From Symbiodinium natans (Eukaryota; Sar; Dinophyceae; Suessiales; Symbiodiniaceae): a stretch of 64,000 nt of DNA. Below, in pieces: positions 53,978 through 63,627 of the stretch (the first letter of the stretch is position 1; each line of letters begins with the position of its first letter). The stretch spans positions 1-64,000 of the forward strand of contig CAJNDS010002114.1 in NCBI GenBank assembly GCA_905221605.1, in the 5' to 3' direction. The notes under the pieces are model-generated. The model was not told the origin of the DNA. It made no database searches and worked only from the letters and a program-made list of their open reading frames with translations. Made by a program: the position numbers and the translations under genes.

Positions 53978-54732
53978 GCTTAGGCTTTAGGGTTTAGGGT
54001 TTAGGGTTTAGGGTTTGGGGTTTAAGGTTTAGGGTTTAGGGTTTAGGGTTTAGGGTTTAGGGTTTAGGGTTTCTGCATGAAAATTCTTCACTCCAAGAGT
54101 AAGTCAACATACCCCAAACCCATCCCCCTTAACCTACACTAGGGGATTGTAAGGGAGGATTTTACCATACCTCTTGATTTCTTCACTTGATTTCTTTCAA
54201 GGGGTATGCCAATGCGGTATGTTGAATGTTTCTCAGAGATTGACATGTGCTTTCAAGCCACATCCCACTATGAATCCCTAAACATCATACACGACCCTAA
54301 ACCCTAAACCCTTAGCCCGAAACCCTAAACCCTAAACCCTGAAACCCTAAACCTTGAATCCCTAAACCCCTCTGTACTCTACTGTACCCATACCCGGAAC
54401 CCTGGACCCATGCTCTTAACCCGATAAACATAGGTGCCCTCATCCCTAAACCCTAAACCCTATAGACCCTAAACCCTATAGACCCCGTACCCTGAAAGCC
54501 ATACCCTGAGTTGTGCTTTAAGGCCTTTGAAAATGATTTATGAATAGGTTCCCTTATAAGGAAAGAAGGGAAATACAACATGAGCCCAAAGCACCCAACA
54601 CCCTAAACCCTAAACCCTAAACCCTAAACCCTCATTCTAAACAACCCTGACACCCTAAACCCGATTTCATGCCCAGGAGCTGCCTGCGAGTGCCCGCCGT
54701 CACGGCCCTCGGTCGTGGCGCAGTCAACGACT

Positions 54733-54942
54733 GTCTAGTTCATGGTTGGGATACTATGGGCCCTTAAAAAGGGACCCCTGAAAAAAAAAAAAACCTTATA
54801 TACACTATACAACCCCCGACCATATACTTCAGAAACCTTTAAACTAGTTCATGGTTGGGGTGGAAACAAACATCTAAATTTACATTCCTTATTGGTTTAA
54901 GGTACCCTTAAAACTGCAAAATGGTACCCAACTATGACAAAG
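54733..54942. repeat. Adjacent palindromic elements, families 4 and 5
   Basis: Family 4 (54733-54842) and family 5 (54842-54942) abut, sharing CTAGTTCATGGTTGGG at the junction and at the left end, suggesting nested insertion or related ends. Confidence 0.65.
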
Positions 54943-55299
54943 CTTTCTCGGAACAAGGGTGAACCTGGTTCCTTGTGCGGGCGTAGGGATTTCGGTCACC
55001 CTTACAGGTTATCCTAAACGCAAAGTATCAATGTCGCAAATGACCAAAACTTCCTATTAAGAACGAGTCAGCCTTTTCAGGTTGAAGGAGCTCTCGGATC
55101 TATCCAGGGTTTAGGGCTTCCAGGGCTTAGGATTTAGGGTTTAAGGCTTTGTTCATCAGGGTTTATGGGTAGTTCTGTGTAATCGTAGGTTTTCCGATCA
55201 TGCGCATCATACTCATGTACAGCGCATGATATTCTAGAGGTTAGGGTGGTGAGGGTCAACATACTCAATGCTTGAACTTGGAGCGGGAATTGACTAAAC

Positions 55300-55393
55300 C
55301 TTCCCCAACTCAAGTGCACGCAAGCCGCCGCCAGCACGCCATCCCAGGCGTCCGTGTCCGGCCTGGTGATCCAGGAAGCTAGGATGAAGGGGT
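55300..55393 (-). CDS. Exon, 30 codons, unknown gene
   Basis: Acceptor CTCGCTAG|AC and donor GGGAAG|GTTTAG. Reads PFILASWITRPDTDAWDGVL then AAACVHLSWG. TTCAGGG/TTTAGGG tract on the right. Confidence 0.6.
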
Positions 55394-55785
55394 CTAGCGA
55401 GGGTTCAGGGTTTGGCGAGGGTTCAGGGTTCAGGGTTCAGGGTTCAGGTTTCAGGGTTCAGGGTTCAGGGTTCAGGTTTCAGGTTTCAGGGTTCAGGGTT
55501 TAGGGTTTAGGGCGCTTTGTGGGGGTTCAGGGTCTGGTGCCTCAGGGTTTGATTTGGGAATTCGGGTTTAGGGGCGTAAAGGGTAATGGTTGAGAGTCTA
55601 GAGGAGTCGGGCTGAGGGCTCAAAGCCTTCACGGCAAATCTCTCTGCATGTTGAGGCTAAAGCCTGTACCCTAAACCGTAAACCCTAAACCCTAACCCTG
55701 AGCCCTGACAGTGGAGACAGGAGATCTGCTTCACTCAGTCAAGGTTGCTTCGAATTTGAGGTTTCGCGCTGGCGGGGCCTTGGGG

Positions 55786-55977
55786 TCAGCATAGGGCCTT
55801 GTAGTGCTTAGGATTTCTGGTGGCGGGGGGTTTCGGGCTTGGAGTCATGCTTGTGCAGCCGAGCCTCCCATTGAGCAGCCTGTTGTAGGTTCGTTGAGAC
55901 ATCCGGGTGTTTGCCAGCAGATTGTCCCTAATCAGGTGCCCTGCAGCAGCGATCGCCATGTTGCTGGCGGTTTTGGC
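55786..55977 (-). CDS. Terminal exon, 63 codons, unknown gene
   Basis: Acceptor GCTGCAAG|GCC; reads AKTASNMAIAAAGHLIRDNL, later RTYNRLLNGRLGC, ending in TGA at 55786-55788. In phase with 56899-57012 upstream. CCCTAAA on both sides. A plus-strand frame overlaps it but has no splice support. Confidence 0.6.
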   Translation of the reverse strand, partial: AKTASNMAIAAAGHLIRDNLLANTRMSQRTYNRLLNGRLGCTSMTPSPKPPATRNPKHYKALC

Positions 55978-56898
55978 CTTGCAGCACAATCCCGAAAACC
56001 CTAAACCCTAAACCCTAAAACCCGACTCGAGGAACCAGAGAATGAAGAGGGTGCTACGGGCATCCTTGTTCCCAATACGGACCCTTTAACAACCTCGTTC
56101 AAGGCAAACCAAGAACGAAATAAGGAGCCTTTAGGGTTTAGGGTTTAGGGTTTAGGGTTTAGGGTTTAGGGCCCTCTCGCCTATTGGGACTTAGGGTCTG
56201 TGGCTTAGGCGGTTTGCAAGGACAAGCATCCACAAGCTTGTTGTGGATTCGGCTCGTTTTGGCGAAGCTCTACCCCTGAAATGCCGTCGAGCAACCCATG
56301 ATGAAACAAGAACAACATGCAAGCATCGTCAACTCCAAAGACAGACGCTAATTTCTGGACGATAACTCCGAAAACCTTAAGGATCCCTTTGCACTCCCTG
56401 TTGATGCCAGACGCCTAGGCCAAATGCCGAAAGCCCCCGGTTTTGCTAAACCCTAAACGCTAATTCCTAAACCCTCATGCCCTTGCGAACCCTTAAGCCC
56501 TTCAAACAAAACACAAACAACAACTAGACCGTTGCATTGAACCTTTACGATTTAGGGTTAGGGTTCTCTGAAACATTTAGGCATGTACCTGAAGCTTGAT
56601 TCATGGGTAGTCGTAGGAATTCTAACTATCCATGTGCCAAGCTAGACTCAACCCGCTTGTCCTGAAGCCTTCAACCCCCTACCCACTGCACGATGCACAA
56701 CCAAACGAAAAAGCATCCCTGAACCCTGAACCCGAAAGCCTAAACCGTGAACTCTACTACCTAAGCCTGAATCGGAAACCCTAATGCCTGAAACCTGAAC
56801 CTGCCTAAACCCAAACCCTAAACCGTAAAACCTGAACCCTAAACCCTAAACCCTGCCCCTAAACCCTAAATCCTAAACCCTAAAACCCTAAACCCCAC

Positions 56899-57012
56899 GG
56901 GCCCTGAGTCCCGGGCCGCATGGAGGGCCATGTCTGCCTGCCTCGCAGCGAGGACGGCGCGCTCGGCGTTTTGCCGGGTCTGCGCGGACCTCGAGGGCGC
57001 AGGGGAGGGATC
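56899..57012 (-). CDS. Exon, 38 codons, coiled-coil-like
   Basis: Acceptor CCGTGAG|GAT and donor GGCCC|GTGGGG, phase 0 at both ends. Reads DPSPAPSRSAQTRQNAERAV then LAARQADMALHAARDSGP. CCCTAAA left, TTTAGGG right. Confidence 0.65.
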
Positions 57013-57296
57013 CTCACGGCCCCCCTAAGGCTGCTTAGGGTTTAGGGTTTAGGGTTTCGGGTCTCGGGTCTCGGGTCTAGGGTTTAGGGTTTAGGGTTTG
57101 GGGCGTAGGGTTCAGGGTTCAGGGTTTAGGGCTTCGACACAACACGTCCTTGCTTTGAAGTTGGGCTCTTGAGATCCTGTGCTTCGGAGGGACTGGATCC
57201 GAGAGCAACCTCGGAAGAGCCAGGGTTCCCTTTTTGGTTTAAAGGGCCTTCTAAGGGAACCTAAACTCATAGGGGATTGAGGAGTACACAAAGCAC

Positions 57297-57338
57297 TTTC
57301 AGATTGAACGCCTGGGCCCGGGATCTCATCCAGTCCGA
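57297..57338 (-). CDS. Exon, 14 codons, joined to 56899-57012
   Basis: Acceptor AGATGTGCAG|TCG; donor modelled at CTGAAA|GTGCTT to keep phase. Reads SDWMRSRAQAFNLK. A second donor (CTTT|GTGTAC) is possible. Confidence 0.45.
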
Positions 57339-57365
57339 CTGCACATCTCAATACTTCCTGGGGGG

Positions 57366-57486
57366 GGGTTCATGGGCACTTATTATAGCCGCAAGTAGAA
57401 CTGCACTTATGAGCCCCCTGGGTCCTCTAAGTAGGTTCTTAGTAGACTTAGAATTGGGGTTCTAAGAACCCCTGAGCCTCCAAGTA
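57366..57486. repeat. Palindromic MITE-like element, family 2
   Basis: GGGTTCATGGGCACTTATTA against CCTGAGCCTCCAAGTAGG, internal AAGTAGAACTGCACTTATGA; sister of 35526-35648. Confidence 0.65.
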
Positions 57487-58256
57487 GGTTTAGGTGGAGG
57501 ATTTAGGGGGTTTAGGACTTAGGGCTTAGGCCCTGGAATTCTGTGAAGCGAGGCGCCACCAGTGTATCGAAGCATCGTTGACCTCCTGGGCATGGAACCC
57601 TAAACCCCAAACCCTAAAACCAGTAAACTCTAAACCCTAAGCCCTAAGCCCTAAACCCTAAACCCTAAACCCTAAACCCTAAACCCTAAACCCTAAACCC
57701 TAAACCCTACACCCCAAACCTTGAAGGAATCCCTGGGAAGCTCAGCGCTAAAGACTCGGGGCTTCAAGTTTTTGTGTTTGGATTTGGGCTTGATCTAACT
57801 CATGGAACCTGTACAGGGGCTTCCATGATCGAATGTTTCATGTGAAGACTATAGCCCCCTTAGGATTGTGTCATTCATATGAAGCTCAAGAGCAACTGTT
57901 ATTAGGGTTCTAAGGGGGGTATAGAAGAAGGGCCCATAACTTGGGGAAACAGAGCTGGGAGCTTGGGGGTTTAGTCCAGGATTGGGAGGCGTGGAGGGTC
58001 TAGGTTGCAGGGCTTAAACTTGATGGAAACCCTAAACCCCAAACCCTTAAACCCTCTCTATAAGCATCCGTCGCCTGTTCTACAAGATGCAACCCTAAAC
58101 CCCCCAAACCCGAAACCCTAGACCCCCAAACCCTAAACCCTAAACCCTAAACCCTAAACCCTAAACCCTAAACCCTAAACCCTAAACCCTAAACCCTACT
58201 CAAAAAGCCCTAAACCCAATAAACCCTCAACCCTGAACCCTAAATCCTTGAAGGAC
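57487..58256. other. Telomere tract and non-coding sequence
   Basis: A possible short exon at about 57541-57595 open on both strands, CCCTAAA 57600-57715, then 57720-58020 without clear features, CCCTAAA 58090-58200. Confidence 0.5.
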
Positions 58257-58346
58257 CCTGAAATTCTGGAAGCCAAGCTGCCGGGTTCGGGTCCAGCTGC
58301 TGCTGCGGGCTGGTGGGATCGAAGTCGAAGCTCATGCCGGAGGCTA
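58257..58346 (-). CDS. Exon, 29 codons, unknown gene
   Basis: Acceptor CCTAAAG|TA and donor TTTCAGG|GTCCTT. Reads MSFDFDPTSPQQQLDPNPAA then WLPEFQ. TTTAGGG at 58375-58405 on the right. Confidence 0.5.
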
Positions 58347-58713
58347 CTTTAGGGGTTTTTGAGTAGGGTTAGGGCTTGGGGTTTAGGGTTTAGGGTTTAG
58401 GGTGCAGGGCTTACTTATTTACTAGGGCTTAGGGTTCAAGGGCTCAAGGGTGCTTTAGGGCTCTTAGGGCTTAGGGCTTCGGATGGTTTAGGGTTTAGGG
58501 TTTGGTGCTGCGGGTTTTCAAACTTCTTGTGTTGGGCTTCAGGGAGGGTTTGTTGAGAATCTACGGGCGTGAGGTGGGTTTGGAGGTAAAGGTTGCGAGG
58601 GCTTCTCAGGGTGTTCCGTGCTTGACATCCGAGAATGGGGTGGGCCCTAAACCCTTATTAAACCCTGAAACCCTAAACCCTAAACCCTAAACCCCAAACC
58701 CTAAACCCTAAAC

Positions 58714-58821
58714 CCTGAGGAATGGTGGGAGGGGGCACATGGTGGGAGCGTATCTGCTCAGCTCGTGCCGGATGAGATTCCAGTCACGGCTGACCTGGAC
58801 CGACGCACTGGCGACGGCGAG
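58714..58821 (-). CDS. Exon, 36 codons, unknown gene
   Basis: Acceptor TTCGCGCAG|CTC and donor CTCAGG|GTTTAGGG, phase 0 at both ends. Reads LAVASASVQVSRDWNLIRHE then LSRYAPTMCPLPPFLR. CCCTAAA both sides. Confidence 0.6.
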
Positions 58822-59838
58822 CTGCGCGAAAGCCCTAAACCCTCGTCCCACAAACCCTAAACCCTAAACCCTAAACCCTAAACCCCAAACCCCATGAACC
58901 CCTAACCCCGCGCACCTTAAACTCTTGAACCCTAAACCTAAAAACCGGCACGCGGGGCTTGATTCAGCAAAGAGCCCCGCGCTGAAGCTGCTGGAGTGGT
59001 CTGTGGGCTTAGGGTTTAGGGTTTAGGGTTTAGGGCTTAGGCTTTGCGGAGTGGAGTTTTGGGTCTGGGGTTTCGGGTTTAGGGTAGGGGGTTGGACTTC
59101 AGATATCACACACCTCGATCCGTTTTAGGGCTCCGGGAGCCCTTGTGCCCTGGGCCCTAGACCCTAAACCCTAAACCCGAAACCCTAAACCCTCAACAAA
59201 CGCGCGCTTGGCTGCCCCTAGTGAAGATCAATCTCCAGACTGGAGGTTGAAACCCTTTACTCGCGAAGAGTAAACTAAGAGTAGAAAGGGTGTCCTTTCT
59301 GGTTTAAAGGGGGTAATAAAGGAACCAAAACCCTAAACAGCTCCCAGCTAGTAAGCCCCGAATTTTGACAATCAGCCTTCTAACCCTGACCGCCGAATTC
59401 ACTTGACTGACCCCAATACCCCCGCACGCAAATCCGCCGCAACCACTAAACCACTCCAACAACGACCCCACCAAAAACCTAGCAGCCCCCAGTAACCCCA
59501 AACCCTAAACCCCAAAACCCTAAACCCCTGTACCCTAAACCCGAACCCCTAAACCCTCAACCTAAAAGCACCCATAACTAAACCCTCCAAAAACACACTC
59601 CATAAAAACCCCCGGTTCCAAGGCTCCGGGCTATTCATCAGCCCAAAGAGGGTGAAGAGGGAGTCCAACCTTTGCGCATCTCGGGCTTACAACGGGTTGA
59701 ACTTTAAACCCTAAACCCTAAACCCTGAACCCTTAAACCTTAAACCCTAAACCCTAAACCCTGAACCCTAAACCCTAAACCCTGAACCTTATAGTTGAAC
59801 GTTCTGTGGTTTCAGAAACACTGTTGAGTTTTGCGGAC

Positions 59839-59894
59839 CTGTCAGCTCTGCGCCGATATGGGCTCTGCAGGGGGGTATACGGCTGTCGATAGCT
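59839..59894 (-). CDS. Exon, 18 codons, unknown gene
   Basis: Acceptor GCCTGTTAG|AGC and donor GACAG|GTCCGC. Reads SYRQPYTPLQSPYRRRAD. In phase with 60349-60384. CCCTAAA left, TTTAGGG right. Confidence 0.55.
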
Positions 59895-60187
59895 CTAACA
59901 GGCCCTAGGGTTTAGGGTGTATAGGCTTTAGGATTTAGGGTTTAGGGTTCAGGGTTTAGGGCCGAAACGGCTCAAAGGCTTCTGGCTCTCACGGCCCTGG
60001 ATTCAGTTAAGATAGCGGGAAGGGAGGGAGGGGGAAAGGTAATATAGTGGCTTAACTCATGGTAGAATTGTTCTCTAACACCCCCCCCCCCCAACAAAAA
60101 CATTTATCCCAAACACTCTTCCTCTCAAGGGCAGTAGAGGGATAATTATCTTTCATATTTTGGGAGGTTCTGAAGCAAAAGACTTGG

Positions 60188-60291
60188 TGGCCCAGTAACC
60201 ATATTATAATAAGGGCACCCTTTTTTGTGATAGTTACTTTATAAGGGAACATTGAGCCAAAAAAGGGAAAATGGTACCACTGTGCTACCAA
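60188..60291. repeat. Palindromic MITE-like element, family 3
   Basis: GGTGGCCCAGTAACCATATT on the left against GGTACCACTGTGCTACC on the right; internal AAGGGCACCCTTTTTTGTG. Confidence 0.7.
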
Positions 60292-60348
60292 GTAGATAGT
60301 AGTGGGGGGGCGGGGGGGAAGGTGGGGTGGAAGCCAAGGGCGTGACAC

Positions 60349-60384
60349 TGTGCCGAAAAGCGCCCGCACTTTCGGGTCGAGATC
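60349..60384 (-). CDS. Exon, 12 codons
   Basis: Acceptor GCCTCCGCAG|GAT and donor GGCACA|GTGTCA. Reads DLDPKVRALFGT. In phase between 60539-60622 and 59839-59894. TTTAGGG right. Confidence 0.5.
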
Positions 60385-60538
60385 CTGCGGAGGCGGTTTA
60401 GGGTTTAGGGATTAGGGTTTAGGGTTTAGGGGTTTAAAAAAAGGGCTCGGGCTCATGGGAACGTGGCCTGAAGCTCTGGACCCAAAACGCCCTAAACCCT
60501 AAACCCTAGACCCTAAACCCTCAACCCTAAACCCTAAC

Positions 60539-60622
60539 CCCCAGCTAGGGCTCAGGGCCAGCTTGTCCTTGACGCCCGGGAAGGGGGGGGGGGGTCTTGG
60601 TGCGCTCAGCAGGGCGCTCCGA
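60539..60622 (-). CDS. Exon, 28 codons
   Basis: Acceptor CCGGTTTAG|TCG and donor TGGGGG|GTTAGG. Reads SERPAERTKTPPPFPGVKDK then LALSPSWG; a C run encodes the prolines. CCCTAAA left. Confidence 0.55.
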
Positions 60623-60920
60623 CTAAACCGGCTTAGTATCTAGGGGCTGTACCTCGGACCCTTAAGGTTGTATCCTTGGGTTTGGGGACCCCCCCCCCCT
60701 TTCCAGAGCCTTAAAGTAGTAAAAAAGCCAAATTCGGAGTATGTTAAAAGAAAACTTTAGGGGTACAACCTTAGGGGTACCAGTCTTAATCTCTTGATAG
60801 TGCTTAGGATTCGGATTTGGGGTTCAGGGTTTAGGGGTGGCATGTTGGGATTGAAGGCTTAAGGCTGAAGATTGAGGAGCCCTTCAAAACATTCATCCTT
60901 AAACTAGGATGACCCTTAAA

Positions 60921-61025
60921 CTCCCTGGTTCTTAGTAGGGAATGAGGGAATGAGGGCCCTACTTATACCCTTTAAGGGATTACATAGGGCCCTCATTCCG
61001 TCATGCCCTACTAAGAACCATGGGG
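60921..61025. repeat. Palindromic MITE-like element, family 10
   Basis: CCCTGGTTCTTAGTAGGGAA on the left pairs with CCTACTAAGAACCATGGGG on the right; inner GAGGGCCCTACTTATA pairs with TACATAGGGCCCTC. Confidence 0.8.
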
Positions 61026-61192
61026 TAAAGCAATATTCCTGAACATGATCCTCTTAAACCCAACAAAGAAAAATGCAGAACATCCCAAGGGCCTATCCAG
61101 TAGCCCTAAACCCTAAACCCTAAACCCTAAACCCTAAACCCTAAACCCTAAACCCTAAACCCTAAACCCTAAACCCTAAACCCCACGAAAAC

Positions 61193-61284
61193 CAAAAAAG
61201 GCGCGGCCAAGCCAAGGACTCTCCTCGGCGCCGCTAAGCATGGCGTTGCCTGCGAGAGGGAGGTTTCGCACAGCCCTGTGCCAT
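61193..61284 (-). CDS. Exon, 30 codons, unknown gene
   Basis: Acceptor GCCCTGTAG|A and donor TTTTTG|GTTTTC. Reads WHRAVRNLPLAGNAMLSGAE then ESPWLGRAFF. Bracketed by CCCTAAA (61105-61185) and TTTAGGG (61299-61345). Confidence 0.65.
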
Positions 61285-61598
61285 CTACAGGGAGGGGGTT
61301 TAGGTTTAGGGTTTAGGGTTTAGGGTTTAGGGTTTAGGGCTTAGGAGGAACTACGGTTCAAGGCCTTCTTGGAGGCTCTTGGTTACTGATAGCTGAGGTT
61401 CACACGAAGTACGATAACTGTAGCCACGATGGTTCTGCCTGGTTAAATGTATAATAAACTTCGACAAAAAAAGGTTGAGCTGCACTGTGCGCAGCGTCTG
61501 TTGACTGTGAACAAACCCTGCTCCCTAAACCCTAGACAGGGGGCTGGCGCTTTCCGCTTTCTACTCCCTGCCCGGATGCCAAACAAATGGGAGGTTGT

Positions 61599-61627
61599 TC
61601 ATATATATATATATATATGTATAAAAA

Positions 61628-61655
<28 letters not shown>
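61599..61655. repeat. TA microsatellite
   Basis: (TA)n with short interruptions directly left of the GVSENWG palindrome. Confidence 0.9.
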
Positions 61656-61666
<11 letters not shown>

Positions 61667-61776
61667 TGGGGGTTTCCGAAAATTGGGGTACCCCTTCTAT
61701 GCCCCAAATAGAACACAATCCCCTTAAAAAGGGGACCCAAAAAACGGTACCTCTATTTTCGGAAACCCCATATGTG
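61667..61776. repeat. Palindromic MITE-like element, family 9 (GVSENWG type)
   Basis: ATGGGGGTTTCCGAAAATTG on the left is the near-inverse of ATTTTCGGAAACCCCATATG on the right. Translated on either strand it gives GVSENWGTP or GVSENRGTV, a peptide I recall as recurrent in Symbiodiniaceae predicted proteins. Related ends at 6120-6165, 18045-18100 and 22430-22460. The overlapping frames are repeat-derived. Confidence 0.8.
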
Positions 61777-62273
61777 TTACACATATTTTCTATGTTGATC
61801 TTCAATGGGGTCAAATGTACAGGTTGCTCACAGCCCCTGCATTGCATATACGTAATCGGGTCGAAAACCTACTTCTGGCCCGATAACAAGCCTGGACCTT
61901 TAAACGGAGCCTACTACCTAAACTCCTAGACGTCCAAGCCACAAAACCCAAAATCAAAACTCCTAAGCCCTTGGACGCGACCCCAAAATTTCGAAACCCC
62001 AAAGCTCCTAAACCGCTAACTGAAAAGCCCAAATCTCTGAACCCTTCAACACCTTCAACCTCCCAAGCCCTGAACCCCCAAATCCCCAAAGCCCCAAACC
62101 CCGAAATCTCCTGAACCCCTGAACCCCAAATCTGAAACCCCCAGGTATGGAGTGAACTTAAGCCCCCTGAACCCCTAAACCTCCTCAACCCCCTTCAACC
62201 CTAAACCCTAAACCCTAACCCCTAAACCCTAAACTCTGAACCCTGAACCCTGAACTCTAATCTGAGGTGAGAC

Positions 62274-62325
62274 ATTGGAAGCCCAGCCTATGAGGTTTGT
62301 CATCACCAGCGCGCAGGCCTATGGG
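62274..62325 (-). CDS. Exon, 17 codons, unknown gene
   Basis: Acceptor CTTGGAG|CCC and donor CCAAT|GTCTCA. Reads PIGLRAGDDKPHRLGFQ. CCCTAAA left, short TTTAGGG right. Confidence 0.4.
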
Positions 62326-63054
62326 CTCCAAGGGAAGACAGTTAGGGCTTTAGGGCTTCGGATTTCGTAAATGTAGGGTTTAGGGTTCAGGGCCCCCCAT
62401 TGCGTCTTGCTGTGAAGAGATCTTCAACAGTTAAGTTGCCATAATCAGAAAACCGTATGAGACACTTGACCCTAAACCCTAAACCCTAAAACCCTAAACC
62501 ATAAACCCTAAACCCTAAACCCTAAACCCTAAACCCTAAACCCTAAGCCCTGCTAGTATACCAGAGCACCCTGGACCCCAAACCCTTGAAGCTGGAGTCC
62601 CCAGAGGGGCTCAAGCCTCTTGAGTCCTTTGAAGGTTGAAGCGTGGGATGTATAGTTTATAGGGGTGGAGGGCTTAGGGCTTAGGGCTTAGGGTTTAGGG
62701 TTTAGGGTTTAGGGTTTAGGGTTTAGGGTTTCGGGTTTCGGGATTAGAGTGTGCATCAGTGTACGCACGCAAGGGCGTGCGCCTGTTCTTGAAATTTAGA
62801 GGCGCTCAAGTTCGCTTGCATAGCTTAGTAGCCCCACCCCGCACCCGAACTATTCTCTCGTTCTATTATCCCTACAGGCCGTGACAAGGGGGGGCTTCCC
62901 TGATCGTTGTTCTCGCAGTTTGATGGCTGATCTGGCTCCAATGTTTTGACCCTAAACCCTAAACCCTAAACCCTAAACCCTAAACCCTAAACCCTAAACC
63001 CTAAACCCTAAACCCTAAACCCTAAACCCTAAACCCTAAACCCTAAACCCTAAC

Positions 63055-63101
63055 TTCTCGCTTGAACTGGCACCGTCAGCCTCGAGAATATCGCAGGCTT
63101 C
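63055..63101 (-). CDS. Short exon, unknown gene
   Basis: Acceptor CGGGCCTAG|GAA and donor GAGAA|GTTAGG. Reads EACDILEADGASSSE. A 100-bp CCCTAAA tract on the left. Confidence 0.45.
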
Positions 63102-63157
63102 CTAGGCCCGATACTGTAGCAGCTCTATGAGGCGATTGACGCAGCTGAAACTACGAT

Positions 63158-63345
63158 TTGCTTAAGAACCCCAACAAAAAAAGACTCTTTCTTATTATAA
63201 GGGTCATATGGGGATTATTGTTATTATTATTATTGATATTATTTGCTTAAGAACCCAAAAAGAATGAACAACCAAAATAATCTCTATATTACCCTCATAA
63301 GGAAGATGTTTTTTTTGGGGGGGGGTTCTTAAGCAATTACTAGGA
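63158..63345. repeat. Palindromic MITE-like element, family 7, compound
   Basis: TTTGCTTAAGAACCCCAAC opens it, TTTGCTTAAGAACCCAAAAAG recurs at 63241, and GGGGTTCTTAAGCAATT closes it. Internal CTTATTATAAGGGTCATATG pairs with TATTACCCTCATAAGGAAG. Confidence 0.75.
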
Positions 63346-63558
63346 AGCTGGGCTGAAAGTGCAAGGCATGAAACGGGTGAGCAGCGCCCGTTGACAAGAG
63401 TATAGCTGGAGGCACCACGATCGGCAACACCTTGCTCTCACCTGTTTCCCAACCGACCACCAGTCTCAATCAATACACTGTACGTCTGCCACGTGGAACG
63501 GGCTCTGCGTTTGCCCTTGTCAGGGTTCAAACTGCACAAACACAAAGTCTCATCGAAC

Positions 63559-63627
63559 TTCGTGTGTTTGAACATCATCAAAGGTGGTTTTGAGGCCGTG
63601 AAAGAAAGCATTCTTGCCAACACCGGT
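63559..63627 (-). CDS. Exon, 23 codons, unknown gene
   Basis: Acceptor CCTCTAAG|ACC and donor CACGAA|GTTCGA, phase 0 at both ends. Reads TGVGKNAFFHGLKTTFDDVQ. GVGKN is P-loop-like but the context is too short to claim one. The plus strand is also open for 77 codons here (63407-63640, NIIKGGFEAVKESILANTG), so strand is not certain. Confidence 0.4.

Larger units (their letters stand above)
50672..55299. other. Long stretch without a defined exon
   Basis: Holds GCTCCCTAAACCCTAA tandem repeats (50665-50830), CCCCAAA 50865-50935, TTTAGGG 51060-51160, possible short minus exons at about 51495-51535 (EALDTSSAPEAPG) and 52330-52410 (TEASAAAPGVPNAPAARR), the large octamer array (52420-52810), CACCCC-rich sequence 52930-53000, the TACGCG cluster, TA tracts (53635-53695), palindromic repeats and further CCCTAAA tracts. 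Confidence 0.5.

Noticed and set aside
61447-61929. 160-residue protein containing GVSENWGTP
   Set aside because: Spans a TA microsatellite and a palindromic element; no splice or homology support beyond the repeat.
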